The translations under genes were made by a program, and so were the position numbers. A stretch of DNA of 51,285 nt from contig NZ_LXEN01000041.1 of the NCBI RefSeq assembly GCF_001654855.1, positions 1-51,285 on the forward strand, in the 5' to 3' direction. This document shows, piece by piece, positions 34,657 through 45,307 of the stretch (position 1 is its first letter; each line of letters begins with the position of its first letter). The notes beneath the pieces are model-generated. The model did not search any database, was not told where the DNA came from, and saw nothing but the letters and a program-made list of their open reading frames with translations. Source of the stretch: Proteus myxofaciens ATCC 19692. Lineage in GTDB: Bacteria; Pseudomonadota; Gammaproteobacteria; Enterobacterales; Enterobacteriaceae.

Positions 34657-35720
34657 AACCGGTTTGTGTGCTAGGTAATGGTCAATTGGGTAGAATGCTA
34701 CGACAAGCTGGCGAGCCTTTAGGTATTACTGTATACCCTATTGGTATTGATGCTGAACCAGAGGCTGTGCCTTATCAAAAGAGCATAATAACGGCTGAAA
34801 TTGAACGCTGGCCAGAAACACCATTAACAAAAGAATTGGCGCAAAATACCAATTTTGTTAACCGAGAAATATTCTCACTGCTTGCTGATAGACTTCCTCA
34901 AAAGCAACTTCTTGATGATCTCCAAATAGCAACAGCGCCTTGGCAACCTTTAACCTCACCTGATGAATGGCCTGCTATTTTCGCGCGCTTAGGGGATTTT
35001 ATTATTGTAAAGCGTCGTATCGGTGGTTATGACGGTCGAGGGCAATGGCGAATTAAGCCAAGCGAAGAACACCAATTACCTGATGAAATTTATGGCGAAT
35101 GTATTGTTGAGCAGGGTATTCCTTTTTCAGGTGAAGTTTCGTTAATCGGAGCAAGAAATAGCCAAGGTGACTGTGTTTTTTACCCTTTAACACATAATCT
35201 TCACCAAGACGGTATTTTACGCATGAGTGTCGCATTACCTGAGACAATGCCAACATTACAACAATCTGCTGAAAAGATGCTAAGCGCAATTTTAAATAAG
35301 CTTAATTATGTTGGTGTAATGGCAATGGAATGTTTTATTGTCGGTAATAAGCTGTTAATCAACGAATTAGCGCCTCGTGTTCACAATAGTGGTCATTGGA
35401 CACAAAATGGCGCATCAATTAGCCAATTTGAATTACACTTACGTGCTATCTCAGGTTTACCAATGCCAACGCCTGATGTTTGCCAACCTAGTGTTATGGT
35501 CAATTTAATTGGAAGTGATATTGAACCTCAGTGGCTCTCTTTACCTTTAGTGCATTTGCATTGGTATGAAAAAGAAGTGCGCCCAGCGCGTAAAGTTGGA
35601 CATCTAAACCTCGTTCATAGCGATAAAACCTCTCTTCAACGCACATTAACTTCATTAAGCCCCCTGCTTGATGAAAGTTATCAAGCGCCTATCAATTGGG
35701 CTTTAGAAAAATTAAGCTAG
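34653..35720 (+). CDS. purK: N5-carboxyaminoimidazole ribonucleotide synthase
   Basis: ATP-grasp enzyme producing N5-CAIR from AIR, bicarbonate and ATP. The 355 residues begin [13 protein letters not shown], with [17 protein letters not shown] as the ATP-grasp glycine loop, [19 protein letters not shown], and the metal-binding [15 protein letters not shown]. Ends with a conventional terminator. Confidence 0.97.
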   Translation: MKPVCVLGNGQLGRMLRQAGEPLGITVYPIGIDAEPEAVPYQKSIITAEIERWPETPLTKELAQNTNFVNREIFSLLADRLPQKQLLDDLQIATAPWQPLTSPDEWPAIFARLGDFIIVKRRIGGYDGRGQWRIKPSEEHQLPDEIYGECIVEQGIPFSGEVSLIGARNSQGDCVFYPLTHNLHQDGILRMSVALPETMPTLQQSAEKMLSAILNKLNYVGVMAMECFIVGNKLLINELAPRVHNSGHWTQNGASISQFELHLRAISGLPMPTPDVCQPSVMVNLIGSDIEPQWLSLPLVHLHWYEKEVRPARKVGHLNLVHSDKTSLQRTLTSLSPLLDESYQAPINWALEKLS

Positions 35721-35762
35721 CAGTCCGACTCATAAAGTTAGAGAATGATACCCATTAAATCG

Positions 35763-35790
35763 GTAGACCTTTAAATAAAGGTCTACTTTT
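35763..35790 (+). terminator. Terminator of purEK
   Basis: GTAGACCTTTA (35763-35773) and TAAAGGTCTAC (35776-35786) form an 11-bp stem followed by TTTT. Confidence 0.88.
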
Positions 35791-35842
35791 CGCCATTTTC
35801 TCCTGATAATTCAGGTTACTGCACCCGTTCTATGGAGTCAGG

Positions 35843-37102
35843 ATGCAAACCACGCAACACATTTTTAGTCCCATTTATCAGTGGAGTATGCTGATATTAT
35901 TGGGATTGGTTTATTTTTTAGCGACTGCAACCACGTTTACCTCTCTAGGTGTTGTTCTGCCTAGTATGATAAGTGAATTAGAGTGGAATTGGACACAAGC
36001 GGGTCTAGGTTTTACCTTATTAGGTTTAACGTGTGGCCTTGCTAGTTTTTTGCCTACCTTATTGATACGCAAATTAAATGTACGATTAACGCTACTTATT
36101 GGACTACTTATATTCGTAAGTGGTTTCTATTTTTTATATGAAACTTACACTATCACGCGTTATTTTTTAGGTACAGCGTTGTTAGGTATTGGCTTTACGC
36201 TACTCGCTACAGTTCCAGGAACCTATGTCATTTCGCGCTTATTTGAAAAGCAATCATTTGCTTTTGGTGTCTATTTTACAATAGGCGGATTAGGTGGCGT
36301 AGCAGGACCATGGATCTACTTTTTAGCTAATCATCTTTGGCATACATGGCGTATGCATTGGTTAATTTCCGCTATCACACTTTCAGTTATCACATTAACA
36401 ACCATTTTATGTTTACGTGAAGGCAGTAAAGAAAGAGAACATGCGGATAAGATAAGCCGTTTACAATCAACAAAACGAATTTACCAAACCAAAGAAATTT
36501 GGACTGCTCGTCATGCATTAAAAACATGGCAGTTTTATGTTATTGCAGCAACTTATACCGCATTTTTATGGTGTGGAATTACCGTAAATAGCTTTGCTGT
36601 TGCACATGTGATTGAAAATGGCTTTGGTGAAACGATTGCTGCTACATTACTCAGCACGATGGCATTTATTAACGCTTTTTCTCGTTTAGCCGGTGGGGCT
36701 ATTGGTGAGTGGCTAGAACCTAAAAAATTACTGATTGCGAGCTTAAGTATCATTATTATCGGATTACTATCGCTAAGTATGGCAACATCTTGGTTCTATC
36801 TTATTTTATTTACAGTATGTGTTGGTATTGGATATGGCATGACATTTTTAGCCTCAAGTGTTTTATTGGCTAACTATTTTGGCCGTTCACCTTATCTCGA
36901 ACTCTTTTCTGTTATGAATTTAATTTCAACACTGGCCTGTTTAGCGCCTTTCTTTGCAGGGGCAATTAAAGACATGACGGGAAGTTTCACCCCTGCATTC
37001 TTGCTATTAGCAGTACCTGTTTTATTGATTTTGGCGGTAACACTTTTTATGAAACCACCTGTTTATCCTAATTTTCAGCATGCAAGTAAAAAACAGAAAT
37101 AA
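35843..37102 (+). CDS. Major facilitator superfamily transporter
   Basis: A 419-residue MFS protein with about 12 predicted hydrophobic segments, first at residues 15-40. Features such as WNWTQAGLGFTLLGLTCGLASFLPTLLIRKLN, FGVYFTIGGLGGVAGPW and a second-half NAFSRLAGGAIGEWLEPKK recall the monocarboxylate/oxalate-formate antiporter branch. Substrate cannot be told from sequence. It lies alone between purEK and the YnaI-type channel; a 40-base gap to the latter makes cotranscription possible. Confidence 0.8.
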   Translation: MQTTQHIFSPIYQWSMLILLGLVYFLATATTFTSLGVVLPSMISELEWNWTQAGLGFTLLGLTCGLASFLPTLLIRKLNVRLTLLIGLLIFVSGFYFLYETYTITRYFLGTALLGIGFTLLATVPGTYVISRLFEKQSFAFGVYFTIGGLGGVAGPWIYFLANHLWHTWRMHWLISAITLSVITLTTILCLREGSKEREHADKISRLQSTKRIYQTKEIWTARHALKTWQFYVIAATYTAFLWCGITVNSFAVAHVIENGFGETIAATLLSTMAFINAFSRLAGGAIGEWLEPKKLLIASLSIIIIGLLSLSMATSWFYLILFTVCVGIGYGMTFLASSVLLANYFGRSPYLELFSVMNLISTLACLAPFFAGAIKDMTGSFTPAFLLLAVPVLLILAVTLFMKPPVYPNFQHASKKQK

Positions 37103-37142
37103 AGTGCATTATGCCAGTGATATATAAGGAAAATGTGAACAG

Positions 37143-38171
37143 ATGAATGATGAATTGCTAATGAAATACATTATAGGTGTGGGTATCGCTCTCGCCTGTT
37201 TTATTTGCTTTTGTATTGTCTCTTTTTTTCAGCATAAAAAAGCCAGACGTCGCAGAAGTATTATTATTCATATTAGCCAAGCTTTTTTACTCTGTAGCCT
37301 AGTTATTATCCTAAGCCAATATGTTGATATGGCGATAGTTGATTTTAAACTCCATTTTATTTCTTTTACTTGGGTTAATTTCATCACTTACGCTGCTATT
37401 GCATTAATTGTTATGCGTAAATGTTTTTTACTCATTAACCGATTAGAGCAAAGTCAAATTAAAAAGGGCAGCGATCCCACATCGGCCCGCATTATTTCCC
37501 GCATATTTAAAATCTCTTTATTCGTTATTATTCTTTTATTATTTGGTGAGCATTTCGGGATGAGCTTATCAGGATTAATGACATTTGGTGGTTTAGGCGG
37601 TATCGCTATTGGTATGGCAAGTAAAGACGTGATGAGCAATCTCTTTTCCGGAGTCATGCTCTATTTTGATCGCCCTTTTAATATTGGCGATTGGGTTCGT
37701 TCTCCTGATAGAAATATTGAGGGTACCGTTGTTGAAATTGGCTGGCGTATTACCAAAATCATAACCTTTGACCATCGCCCACTATATATTCCTAATTCAG
37801 TTTTTTCTTCAATTAGTGTTGAAAACCCAGGCAGGATGACAAATAGGCGGATTGAAACAGAACTGGGTCTGCGTTATGAAGATTCAGATAAAGTAGGTGC
37901 TATTGTTGAAGATATTCGCACAATGCTAGCGCAAAACCCCAAAATAGATACTCAACAAACAATGTTAGTCTATTTTAATCAATTTGCAGATTCTTCTTTA
38001 AATATTATGGTGTATTGTTTTACCAAAACAACTGTATGGGCAGAATGGTTAGCAGCACAACAAGAAGTTTATTTAAATATGATTGAAATAGTCCATAAAC
38101 ATGGTGCTGATTTTGCGTTCCCTTCTCAGACTATTTATGTTGAAAAATCCTCACCTGTCACCCCACAATAA
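37143..38171 (+). CDS. ynaI: MscS-family mechanosensitive channel, YnaI type
   Basis: Inner-membrane channel of 342 residues, equal to E. coli YnaI (343). Several transmembrane segments precede the pore-lining helix and MscS domain: [72 protein letters not shown], then [21 protein letters not shown] and [17 protein letters not shown]. These blocks follow YnaI almost residue for residue. Role: low-conductance tension-gated channel for hypo-osmotic stress. In E. coli ynaI lies elsewhere, so the position next to speF is a rearrangement. Confidence 0.92.
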   Translation: MNDELLMKYIIGVGIALACFICFCIVSFFQHKKARRRRSIIIHISQAFLLCSLVIILSQYVDMAIVDFKLHFISFTWVNFITYAAIALIVMRKCFLLINRLEQSQIKKGSDPTSARIISRIFKISLFVIILLLFGEHFGMSLSGLMTFGGLGGIAIGMASKDVMSNLFSGVMLYFDRPFNIGDWVRSPDRNIEGTVVEIGWRITKIITFDHRPLYIPNSVFSSISVENPGRMTNRRIETELGLRYEDSDKVGAIVEDIRTMLAQNPKIDTQQTMLVYFNQFADSSLNIMVYCFTKTTVWAEWLAAQQEVYLNMIEIVHKHGADFAFPSQTIYVEKSSPVTPQ

Positions 38172-38187
38172 TCAAGAGTAATCATGA

Positions 38188-38224
38188 AATAGATAGGCTT
38201 TATCTTAATAAAAGTCTATCTATT
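38188..38224 (+). terminator. Hairpin after ynaI
   Basis: AATAGATAG (38188-38196) pairs with CTATCTATT (38216-38224), extended inward by four pairs; only a weak T-run follows, so termination efficiency is uncertain. Confidence 0.5.
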
Positions 38225-38376
38225 AATCATAAAATCTCAGTAATCTCTCGTCTTCCTATAAAATAATTATTCATATAATCAGCATAAAACAAACTTTAGT
38301 TTTAAGATGTATCAATCGTAGGCACAAGCAAGTATATTATTTGTCTAATTTATCCGATTGATAGAAAGCAAGACGA

Positions 38377-40533
38377 ATGAATAAAATGACGTTGGCGTGT
38401 AACCCTAATATCTCACACTATTTTTCTACTCAGCGCCCCATTGTTGATATTGAGAAAGCAAATCTAGTTCATGTTTCTGCTATTGTGCTTTCACTCAACG
38501 AGGTTGCGAATTTAGAACGCATTTTACAAACTGGTTTTCAATTACCCGTATTTATTGCTGTTAATCTTAACGACACTTTACCCGCTCACTTACTTAATCA
38601 AATAACCGGTATTGTTATTACAGAAGAAAGCGCATATCTAAAAAACAGCGAACTTATCAATAATGCAGCAACAGAATATGAAGAAGGCCTAAAAACACCG
38701 TTTTTCTCACGCTTAGTTAATTATGTTGCGCAAAAAAATGTGGCATTTGATTGTCCTGGACATCAAGGCGGTGAATTTTTTCGTCGTCATCCTACCGGTG
38801 AGCAATTCTATCAATATTTTGGAGAAAATATCTTCAAAGCGGATCTTTGTAATGCGGATGTGGATATGGGTGATTTACTTATTCATGAAGGTGCACCTCA
38901 TGATGCTCAATCATTTGCAGCCAAAGTCTTTAATGCGGATAAAACCTACTTTGTATTAAATGGCACATCATCATCAAATAAAGTAGTCCTTAATGCATTA
39001 TTAGCACCAAATGATTTAGTGCTCTTCGATAGAAATAATCATAAATCAAACCATCACGGCGCATTAATTCAAGCAGGCGCAACACCGATTTATTTAGAAA
39101 CAGCACGTAATCCTTTTGGATTTATTGGTGGTATTGATGCGCATTGTTTTGAAGAGGTTTATTTACGTGAGCAAATAGCAGAAATTGCCCCTGAGCGCCA
39201 AAATGAGAAGCGTCCTTTTCGCTTAGCAATAATACAGCTAGGTACGTATGACGGAACTATTTATAATGCAAAACAAGTAGTTGATAAAATAGGTCATCTT
39301 TGTGATTACATTTTATTTGATTCAGCATGGGTGGGTTATGAGCAGTTTATTCCAATGATGAAACAGTGCTCTCCCCTACTACTGACTCTAAATGAAAATG
39401 ATCCTGGTATTCTGGTTACCCAATCAGTACATAAACAATTAGCGGGTTTTTCTCAAACCTCACAAATACATAAAAAAGATGCACATATCAAACAACAGCT
39501 ACGTTATGTAAATCATAAACGAATGAATAATGCCTTTATGATGCATGCTTCAACTAGCCCTTTTTATCCTTTATTTGCAGCATTAGATGTCAATGCAAAA
39601 ATACATTCTGGTAAAAGTGGTGAAGCAATGTGGATGACGTGTGTTAAACAAGGAATAGAGGCACGTAAGACGTTATTAAAACAGTGCCAATTTATTAAAC
39701 CTTTTATTCCAGAACGAATTGATGGCGTACTTTGGCAAGAATATGACACAAATGAAATCGCACAAGATAAGCGATTCTTTAATTTTATTCCTAATGAACA
39801 TTGGCACGCTTTTGAAGGTTACGCTAATAATCAGTATTTTGTTGATCCCTGTAAATTAATGCTCACCACTCCGGGTATTGATCCTCATACTGGAGAATAT
39901 GAAGATTTTGGTGTTCCAGCTTCTGTTTTGGCTAATTATTTACGGGAGCACGGCGTTATTCCTGAAAAAAGTGATCTAAATTCTTTACTATTTCTCTTAA
40001 CGCCTGCGGAAACGGATGAAAAATATCAACACCTTATTTCTTTAATTGCCAGATTTGAAAAACAACTAATTGAAGATACACCATTAGAACTCGTATTACC
40101 GTCTCTCTATCGTCGCTATCAAGAACGTTATCAAAGCTATACGTTACGTCAACTATGTCAGGAAATGCATGATATTTGCATAAAGCAAAATATTAAATTA
40201 CTGCAAAAGCAAATGTTTAGAAAAAGCCATTTTCCTAAAAGAGCATTAAGCCCACAACAAGCGAATATTGAATTTGTTCGCGGTAATATAGAGCTATTAC
40301 CGCTACATCAATTACCAGGGCGTATAGCCGCAGAAGGTGCTTTACCTTATCCACCAGGTGTATTGTGCGCCGTTCCTGGTGAAATTTGGGATGGTGCTGT
40401 TTTACGTTATTTTCAAGCGCTCGAAATAACGTTGAATCAACTCCCGGGGTTTTCAACAGAGCTTCAAGGTGTCTATATTTATGATAATAACGAAGGTAAA
40501 AAACAAATTTATGCGTATGTGGTAAAAGAGTGA
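38377..40533 (+). CDS. speF: Inducible-type ornithine decarboxylase
   Basis: PLP enzyme converting ornithine to putrescine. The 718 residues have the wing domain (about 1-110), then CPGHQGGEFFRRHP, LCNADV, GTSSSNKVV, FDRNNHKSNHHGALIQAGATP, FDSAWVGYE and the PLP-lysine segment QSVHKQLAG (Lys353). Choices such as GGEFFRRHP and SSSNKVVLNALL favour SpeF over SpeC. E. coli speF follows the speFL arrest-peptide leader and precedes potE; here no such leader ORF is visible in the 205 bases upstream and a terminator and ybbP follow directly. Putrescine matters for swarming in Proteus. Confidence 0.93.
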   Translation: MNKMTLACNPNISHYFSTQRPIVDIEKANLVHVSAIVLSLNEVANLERILQTGFQLPVFIAVNLNDTLPAHLLNQITGIVITEESAYLKNSELINNAATEYEEGLKTPFFSRLVNYVAQKNVAFDCPGHQGGEFFRRHPTGEQFYQYFGENIFKADLCNADVDMGDLLIHEGAPHDAQSFAAKVFNADKTYFVLNGTSSSNKVVLNALLAPNDLVLFDRNNHKSNHHGALIQAGATPIYLETARNPFGFIGGIDAHCFEEVYLREQIAEIAPERQNEKRPFRLAIIQLGTYDGTIYNAKQVVDKIGHLCDYILFDSAWVGYEQFIPMMKQCSPLLLTLNENDPGILVTQSVHKQLAGFSQTSQIHKKDAHIKQQLRYVNHKRMNNAFMMHASTSPFYPLFAALDVNAKIHSGKSGEAMWMTCVKQGIEARKTLLKQCQFIKPFIPERIDGVLWQEYDTNEIAQDKRFFNFIPNEHWHAFEGYANNQYFVDPCKLMLTTPGIDPHTGEYEDFGVPASVLANYLREHGVIPEKSDLNSLLFLLTPAETDEKYQHLISLIARFEKQLIEDTPLELVLPSLYRRYQERYQSYTLRQLCQEMHDICIKQNIKLLQKQMFRKSHFPKRALSPQQANIEFVRGNIELLPLHQLPGRIAAEGALPYPPGVLCAVPGEIWDGAVLRYFQALEITLNQLPGFSTELQGVYIYDNNEGKKQIYAYVVKE

Positions 40534-40583
40534 ACCAAAGAAATAACTCCTACACTATATACCGTTATTTTCGTTTGCCGAAA

Positions 40584-40620
40584 AAAATGCTGATATAAAA
40601 ATATCAGCATTTTATTTTTA
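40584..40620 (+). terminator. Terminator between speF and ybbP
   Basis: AAAATGCTGATAT (40584-40596) and ATATCAGCATTTT (40601-40613) flank an AAAA loop and are followed by ATTTTTA; the A-run on the left makes it usable from both sides, serving convergent ybbP as well. Confidence 0.88.
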
Positions 40621-40633
40621 AATTAGATATTGA

Positions 40634-43075
40634 TTATTCACCCTGAATTCGGCGATATTGTCCTTTATCTTGTAATAAACGCACACCTAATACCGTACCA
40701 CAAAATGACAATAGCAGTGCCCCTAGGATAGGAACTAATATCCACATTTTCCATTGTGGTTGCCAAGGAAAATTAAACACCGATTTTTGTAATAAACTTA
40801 AAGCAACTTCAGCGCCAATTGCCGCAGCCACTCCAGCCATTAACCCCAGTAAAGCAAACTCAGCCCAAAGAGTACGTCGTAATAATGATTTGCTAGCCCC
40901 TAATGTGCGATAAACCACCAGCTCAATACGCCGTTGTGTCATGCCAACTTGAATTTGGGAAATAAGTAATAAGCCACCACAAATAATGACTAATCCCACC
41001 ATGATTTCCAAAGCTCTACTGACTTGCTGTAAAATTTGCTGTACTTGCTGAATTAAAGCGCCTGTATCTAATACACTTACAGTCGGGAATTGACGATTAA
41101 GTGTGGTAATTAATTCACCATTTCCATCATAATAAAAACTACTCATCCATTTTTCAGGCTGATTACTTAGTCCTTCTTCTGAAAAAATAAAAAAGAAATT
41201 AGGACGTAAATTTTCCCAATCTACATGGCGAATACTGGTTACTTCTGAGCTAAATTCACGTGTATCGCCCACAAAGGTCAGTTTATCACCTAAACGTATC
41301 GCTAATTTTTCAGCAACACCTTGATCTATTGAAACACCATTACCAACAGGCGGCCAACTCCCTTCAATAATCACATTATCTTTTGGTAATTCGCTATGCC
41401 ATGTCAGATTGAGCTCACGACGTACCGTATTATTACCGTTATCATGCTCATCAGCCCACTCTTTAGCATTATTGCCATTAATCTGTGTTAAACGTGCTAA
41501 CACTACAGGATAAGCATCTGTTGGCGTAACATCATATTTTGCGAGTAGCGAATTAATATCAGCAACTTGCGACTTTGACATATTAATAAGGAAATAATTA
41601 GGACTATCTTGCGGTAATTGCTGTTGCCATTTATCTAATAAATCACCTTGAATAAGTACTAACAGTGTTAATAGCATAAACGATAATGCAAATGCTGCTA
41701 ATTGAGTCATTGTTTGAAATGGTTGTCTCAATAGGCGGGTTACCGCTAGACGCGCACTTAATTGGCGAAATTTAAACTGTTTTAAAATCCAAAGCCCACC
41801 CCAGCCAATAATGCCTAATAAAAAGGCTATCACAACTACGCCTAATAAAATTGACCATAATAAAACACCAGTACCCGCAAATAGGGTTAAAGTTCCAACA
41901 ACGATAAGCGCTGTAATCGGGAGGTAATAGCGAAGAGGCCAAATAGACGCTGTTGTATCATGTCGTAACACTCTTGAAGGCTGTGTGGACATTAATTGAT
42001 GATAAGGTCTAATTCCTGTTAATAATGCAATTAACAATAAAGAACCAACAGACCATACCCAAGGCAAGAAACTCGCATCAGGTAAACGTTTCGGTAAAAC
42101 GGGTGCTAATATCTGTAAAAGGATCGTTTCAAAGAGTAACCCAATTAGTGAACCAACAATAATAGCAGCTAGAATAATAACGCCCCATTGCCCTATTATC
42201 CATTTCCGTAGTGCGCGTTTATCTGCACCTAATGTTTTTAAAACAGCCACTAATGTATGACGGCTACGACAATAATGTGTCATTGATACCGCCACCGCAG
42301 ATATTGCCAATAATAACGTCAGTAATGCACAAAGAAGTAAAAAGTTTTTTGCTCTTTCCATCGATTGGGAAAGAATGCCGTTATCCTGCTTTAAGCTACT
42401 CCAGCGTTGATCAGGCTTTAATAACGGATCATATTTTTGTTGATAATCCTCAATTGCTGATTCATTACCAGCAAGCATATAGCGGTAAATTAATCGACTT
42501 CCTGGCTGTACTGCACCTGTTGCATCTACATCATCAAGACTCATTAAAACACGGGGCGCTATTTGAAAGGGGTTAAATCCACTATCGGGTTCTTGAACAA
42601 GTACGCCACTGATAGTTAGTGTTGCGTCACCAACATCGATTTGGTCACCAACTTTAATATCTAACAACTCAAGTAATCGTTCACCAACTAATGCATGCCC
42701 TTTTTCAGGCTTCATACTCGCAGGCTGTGTTTCTAACTCACCATAAAGTGGATATAAATTATCAACAGCTTTTACTAACGCTAATTGTGGTGTATCCCCT
42801 TCAGGGGCATAAGACATCGTCGTAAATTGTATTTGACGGCTAAGTGATAAACCTTGTTTTTGAGCATCTAACAACCAATTTTCATCAACGGGATAGGCTG
42901 CACGTAAAACCAAATCACCTGCGATTAAATCACGGCTTTGTGCATAAATACTTTTATCAATTCTATCGCCAATGCGACCTAATGCAAGAACACAAGCAAC
43001 CGCTAAAGCGAGTGAAAACCAAACAATAAGTAATGCAGGAGAGCGCCACTCACGCCAAAACCAACGCCAAATCAT
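40634..43075 (-). CDS. ybbP: YbbP, FtsX-like ABC transporter permease
   Basis: Large inner-membrane permease of 813 residues, partner of the YbbA ATPase. N-terminal helix (LLIVWFSLALAVACVLAL), a periplasmic MacB-like domain (RDLIAGDLVLRAAYPV...LVGERLLELLDIKVGDQI), a central helix bundle with two FtsX-type domains, and a C-terminal trio of helices including IELVVYRTLGASKSLLRRTLWAEFALLG. Its start overlaps the ybbA stop by ATGA, indicating one translationally coupled transcript ybbA-ybbP. The family is thought to extract or move envelope lipids/lipoproteins; the substrate is not established. Confidence 0.93.
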   Translation of the reverse strand: MIWRWFWREWRSPALLIVWFSLALAVACVLALGRIGDRIDKSIYAQSRDLIAGDLVLRAAYPVDENWLLDAQKQGLSLSRQIQFTTMSYAPEGDTPQLALVKAVDNLYPLYGELETQPASMKPEKGHALVGERLLELLDIKVGDQIDVGDATLTISGVLVQEPDSGFNPFQIAPRVLMSLDDVDATGAVQPGSRLIYRYMLAGNESAIEDYQQKYDPLLKPDQRWSSLKQDNGILSQSMERAKNFLLLCALLTLLLAISAVAVSMTHYCRSRHTLVAVLKTLGADKRALRKWIIGQWGVIILAAIIVGSLIGLLFETILLQILAPVLPKRLPDASFLPWVWSVGSLLLIALLTGIRPYHQLMSTQPSRVLRHDTTASIWPLRYYLPITALIVVGTLTLFAGTGVLLWSILLGVVVIAFLLGIIGWGGLWILKQFKFRQLSARLAVTRLLRQPFQTMTQLAAFALSFMLLTLLVLIQGDLLDKWQQQLPQDSPNYFLINMSKSQVADINSLLAKYDVTPTDAYPVVLARLTQINGNNAKEWADEHDNGNNTVRRELNLTWHSELPKDNVIIEGSWPPVGNGVSIDQGVAEKLAIRLGDKLTFVGDTREFSSEVTSIRHVDWENLRPNFFFIFSEEGLSNQPEKWMSSFYYDGNGELITTLNRQFPTVSVLDTGALIQQVQQILQQVSRALEIMVGLVIICGGLLLISQIQVGMTQRRIELVVYRTLGASKSLLRRTLWAEFALLGLMAGVAAAIGAEVALSLLQKSVFNFPWQPQWKMWILVPILGALLLSFCGTVLGVRLLQDKGQYRRIQGE

Positions 43076-43758
43076 GACTCCTCCTTAAGTTTGCCATCAA
43101 CTAACCGTAAGCGTCTCTGACAGCGGGCTGCTAACTCATTATCATGGGTAACAAGAATAAGCGTTGTTGCATAATCACGATTAAGTGAAAACAGTAAATC
43201 AGCAATTTTATCACCAGTTTTACGATCAAGATTACCCGTAGGCTCATCAGCAAAAAGAATGGCTGGTTGTGTACAAAAAGCTCTAGCAAGCGCGACTCGT
43301 TGTTGCTCGCCACCTGATAATTGAGCAGGCATATGATACAAACGCTCTGACAATCCTAACTGTTTTAATAATTCAATAGCACGTGAATGGCTCTGTTTTT
43401 CTGACTCACCTTTTAATAATGCGGGAAGCTGCACATTTTCAAGTGCATTCAATGTAGGAATTAACATAAATGATTGGAAAACAAAACCGACATGCTGAGC
43501 CCGTAAAATGGCTCGCTCTTCTTCATTCATTTTAGTCAGATCTTGTCCCATTAATTTAACTTGACCAGCTCCCCCATCATCTAATCCAGCAATAATACCA
43601 AGTAAGGTTGATTTCCCTGATCCAGACTCACCAATTAGCGCAATTGTTTGTGCAGACTCGACAACAAGCTCAACACCCTGCAATATAGAGATCTGACTAT
43701 CACCTTGTCCTACTTTTTTGGTTAACTCATGAACTTCAAGAACCTTTTCCTTCGACAT
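43072..43758 (-). CDS. ybbA: YbbA, ABC transporter ATP-binding protein
   Basis: LolD/MacB-type ATPase of 228 residues. Walker A GESGSGKST (about residues 38-46), Q-loop VFQSFMLIPTLNALENVQLP, signature LSGGEQQRVALARAF, Walker B AILFADEPTGNLD and the switch His in LVTHDN. Pairs with YbbP. Its 5' end overlaps the divergent tesA start by 30 bases, the same configuration as in E. coli, so the promoters of each lie inside the other gene. Confidence 0.95.
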   Translation of the reverse strand: MSKEKVLEVHELTKKVGQGDSQISILQGVELVVESAQTIALIGESGSGKSTLLGIIAGLDDGGAGQVKLMGQDLTKMNEEERAILRAQHVGFVFQSFMLIPTLNALENVQLPALLKGESEKQSHSRAIELLKQLGLSERLYHMPAQLSGGEQQRVALARAFCTQPAILFADEPTGNLDRKTGDKIADLLFSLNRDYATTLILVTHDNELAARCQRRLRLVDGKLKEES

Positions 43759-44358
43759 ACATTTTTCCTTATCGTTATGATGGTGTTTAGCTTTAAGGCC
43801 ACAGCAACGGATACTTTTTTGATCTTCGGTGACAGCTTAAGTGCTGGATATCGGCTTTCATCTGAAACAGCTTGGCCACAACGTCTTGCAGATAAATGGA
43901 AAGCAACTTATCCTGATATCAATGTGGTAAATGCCAGTATCAGTGGCGAAACGGCATTCCAAGGTCAAAATAGATTACCGGATTTATTAAAACAGCATCA
44001 ACCTCGCTGGGTATTGATTGAGTTGGGTGCAAACGATGGTTTGCAAGGCTATCCTGTTGCACAAACTCAAACTTCATTACAAAACATCATTACTCAAGTT
44101 AAGGAAGCGGGCGCAACACCTCTTTTTATGCAGATTATGATTTCACCTAATTATGGTAAGCGTTATACACAATCATTTTCAGCTATTTATCCTAAACTTG
44201 CAGAAGATAATGCTCTACCTTTAATTCCATTTTACATGGAACAAATAGCAGATAAACCACAGTGGATGCAAAACGACAGTATTCATCCCAACGAAGATGC
44301 ACAACCATTTATTGCACAATGGATGGATAAAACGTTATCTCCTTACTTAACACATTAA
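43729..44358 (+). CDS. tesA: Multifunctional acyl-CoA thioesterase I / protease I / lysophospholipase L1
   Basis: Periplasmic SGNH hydrolase of 209 residues. Signal peptide MNFKNLFLRHTFFLIVMMVFSFKATA; block I FGDSLSAGYR with nucleophile Ser36; block III GANDG; block V DSIHPNED with catalytic Asp and His. It hydrolyses acyl thioesters and lysophospholipids. The start overlaps ybbA on the opposite strand. Confidence 0.96.
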   Translation: MNFKNLFLRHTFFLIVMMVFSFKATATDTFLIFGDSLSAGYRLSSETAWPQRLADKWKATYPDINVVNASISGETAFQGQNRLPDLLKQHQPRWVLIELGANDGLQGYPVAQTQTSLQNIITQVKEAGATPLFMQIMISPNYGKRYTQSFSAIYPKLAEDNALPLIPFYMEQIADKPQWMQNDSIHPNEDAQPFIAQWMDKTLSPYLTH

Positions 44359-44440
44359 ACGGTTAATATATTAAATATTTAGCTAATCAAACTATTCTGA
44401 CAGTAATTAACCTAGATTATACGAGATTAATTGTAAAATT

Positions 44441-45226
44441 ATGCAAAAAACGGTATTGATTACAGGAAGTTCGAGTGGAATTGGCCTTTGTGCAGCAATA
44501 ACATTACATAAAAGAGGGTATAGAGTTCTTGCGGCTTGTCGTAAAGATGAAGACCTACAACATGTGAAAACACTAGGATTAGAACCTATAAAACTCGATC
44601 TTGATGATCCTGAAAGTGTAGAAAAAGCAGCATTAGAGGTTATTCGTCTCACTAACGGCCATTTATATGGATTATTTAATAATGGTGGCTTTGGCGTTTA
44701 TGGCGCGTTAGGCGCTATTGATCGTCAAAAAATGGAAAAGCAATTTTCCACTAATTTTTTTGGAATGCATCAACTAACGACACTATTATTACCGGCAATG
44801 CTACCGCATCATGAAGGCAGAATTATTCAAACAAGTTCTGTTATGGGGATTATTTCCACTCCAGGTAGAGGTGCTTATGCAGCGAGTAAATATGCTGTCG
44901 AGGCATGGTCTGACGCGCTCAGAATGGAGCTTAAACAAACGGGTATCAAGGTAAGCTTGATAGAACCAGGACCAATACATACACATTTTACCGATAATGT
45001 TGCTCAAGCAGAAAGTGATAAGCCTGTAAAAAATCCGGGTATTGCGAGTCGTTTCACATTAACGCCTGATGATGTTGTGAAAACACTGATTCATGCTTTA
45101 GAAAGCACAAAACCTAAGATACGTTATCCCGTAACCCTACTCACACATGTCGTCAAAGTATTAAAACGTTTTTTACCTGATAGACTTATGGATGCAATTT
45201 TAAGTCGCCAAAGTGGTAAGGCTTGA
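44441..45226 (+). CDS. ybbO: YbbO-like short-chain dehydrogenase/reductase
   Basis: SDR oxidoreductase of 261 residues. Rossmann motif TGSSSGIG near the N-terminus, NNGG, catalytic Ser in QTSSVMGI, and YAASK with the catalytic Tyr and Lys. E. coli YbbO is an NADP-dependent aldehyde reductase; a similar role is inferred. Located between tesA and cnoX, as in E. coli. Confidence 0.92.
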   Translation: MQKTVLITGSSSGIGLCAAITLHKRGYRVLAACRKDEDLQHVKTLGLEPIKLDLDDPESVEKAALEVIRLTNGHLYGLFNNGGFGVYGALGAIDRQKMEKQFSTNFFGMHQLTTLLLPAMLPHHEGRIIQTSSVMGIISTPGRGAYAASKYAVEAWSDALRMELKQTGIKVSLIEPGPIHTHFTDNVAQAESDKPVKNPGIASRFTLTPDDVVKTLIHALESTKPKIRYPVTLLTHVVKVLKRFLPDRLMDAILSRQSGKA

Positions 45227-45307
45227 ATCTTGAGGTTTTATCCTTATTTATTGATAATATAGATTAATATTTGCCATTTATTTTAATACTCTCAAAGGGA
45301 CACGCTA

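Noticed and set aside
44407-44652. 81-codon minus-strand frame opposite ybbO
   Set aside because: Opposite a conserved Rossmann motif, with no supporting signals.
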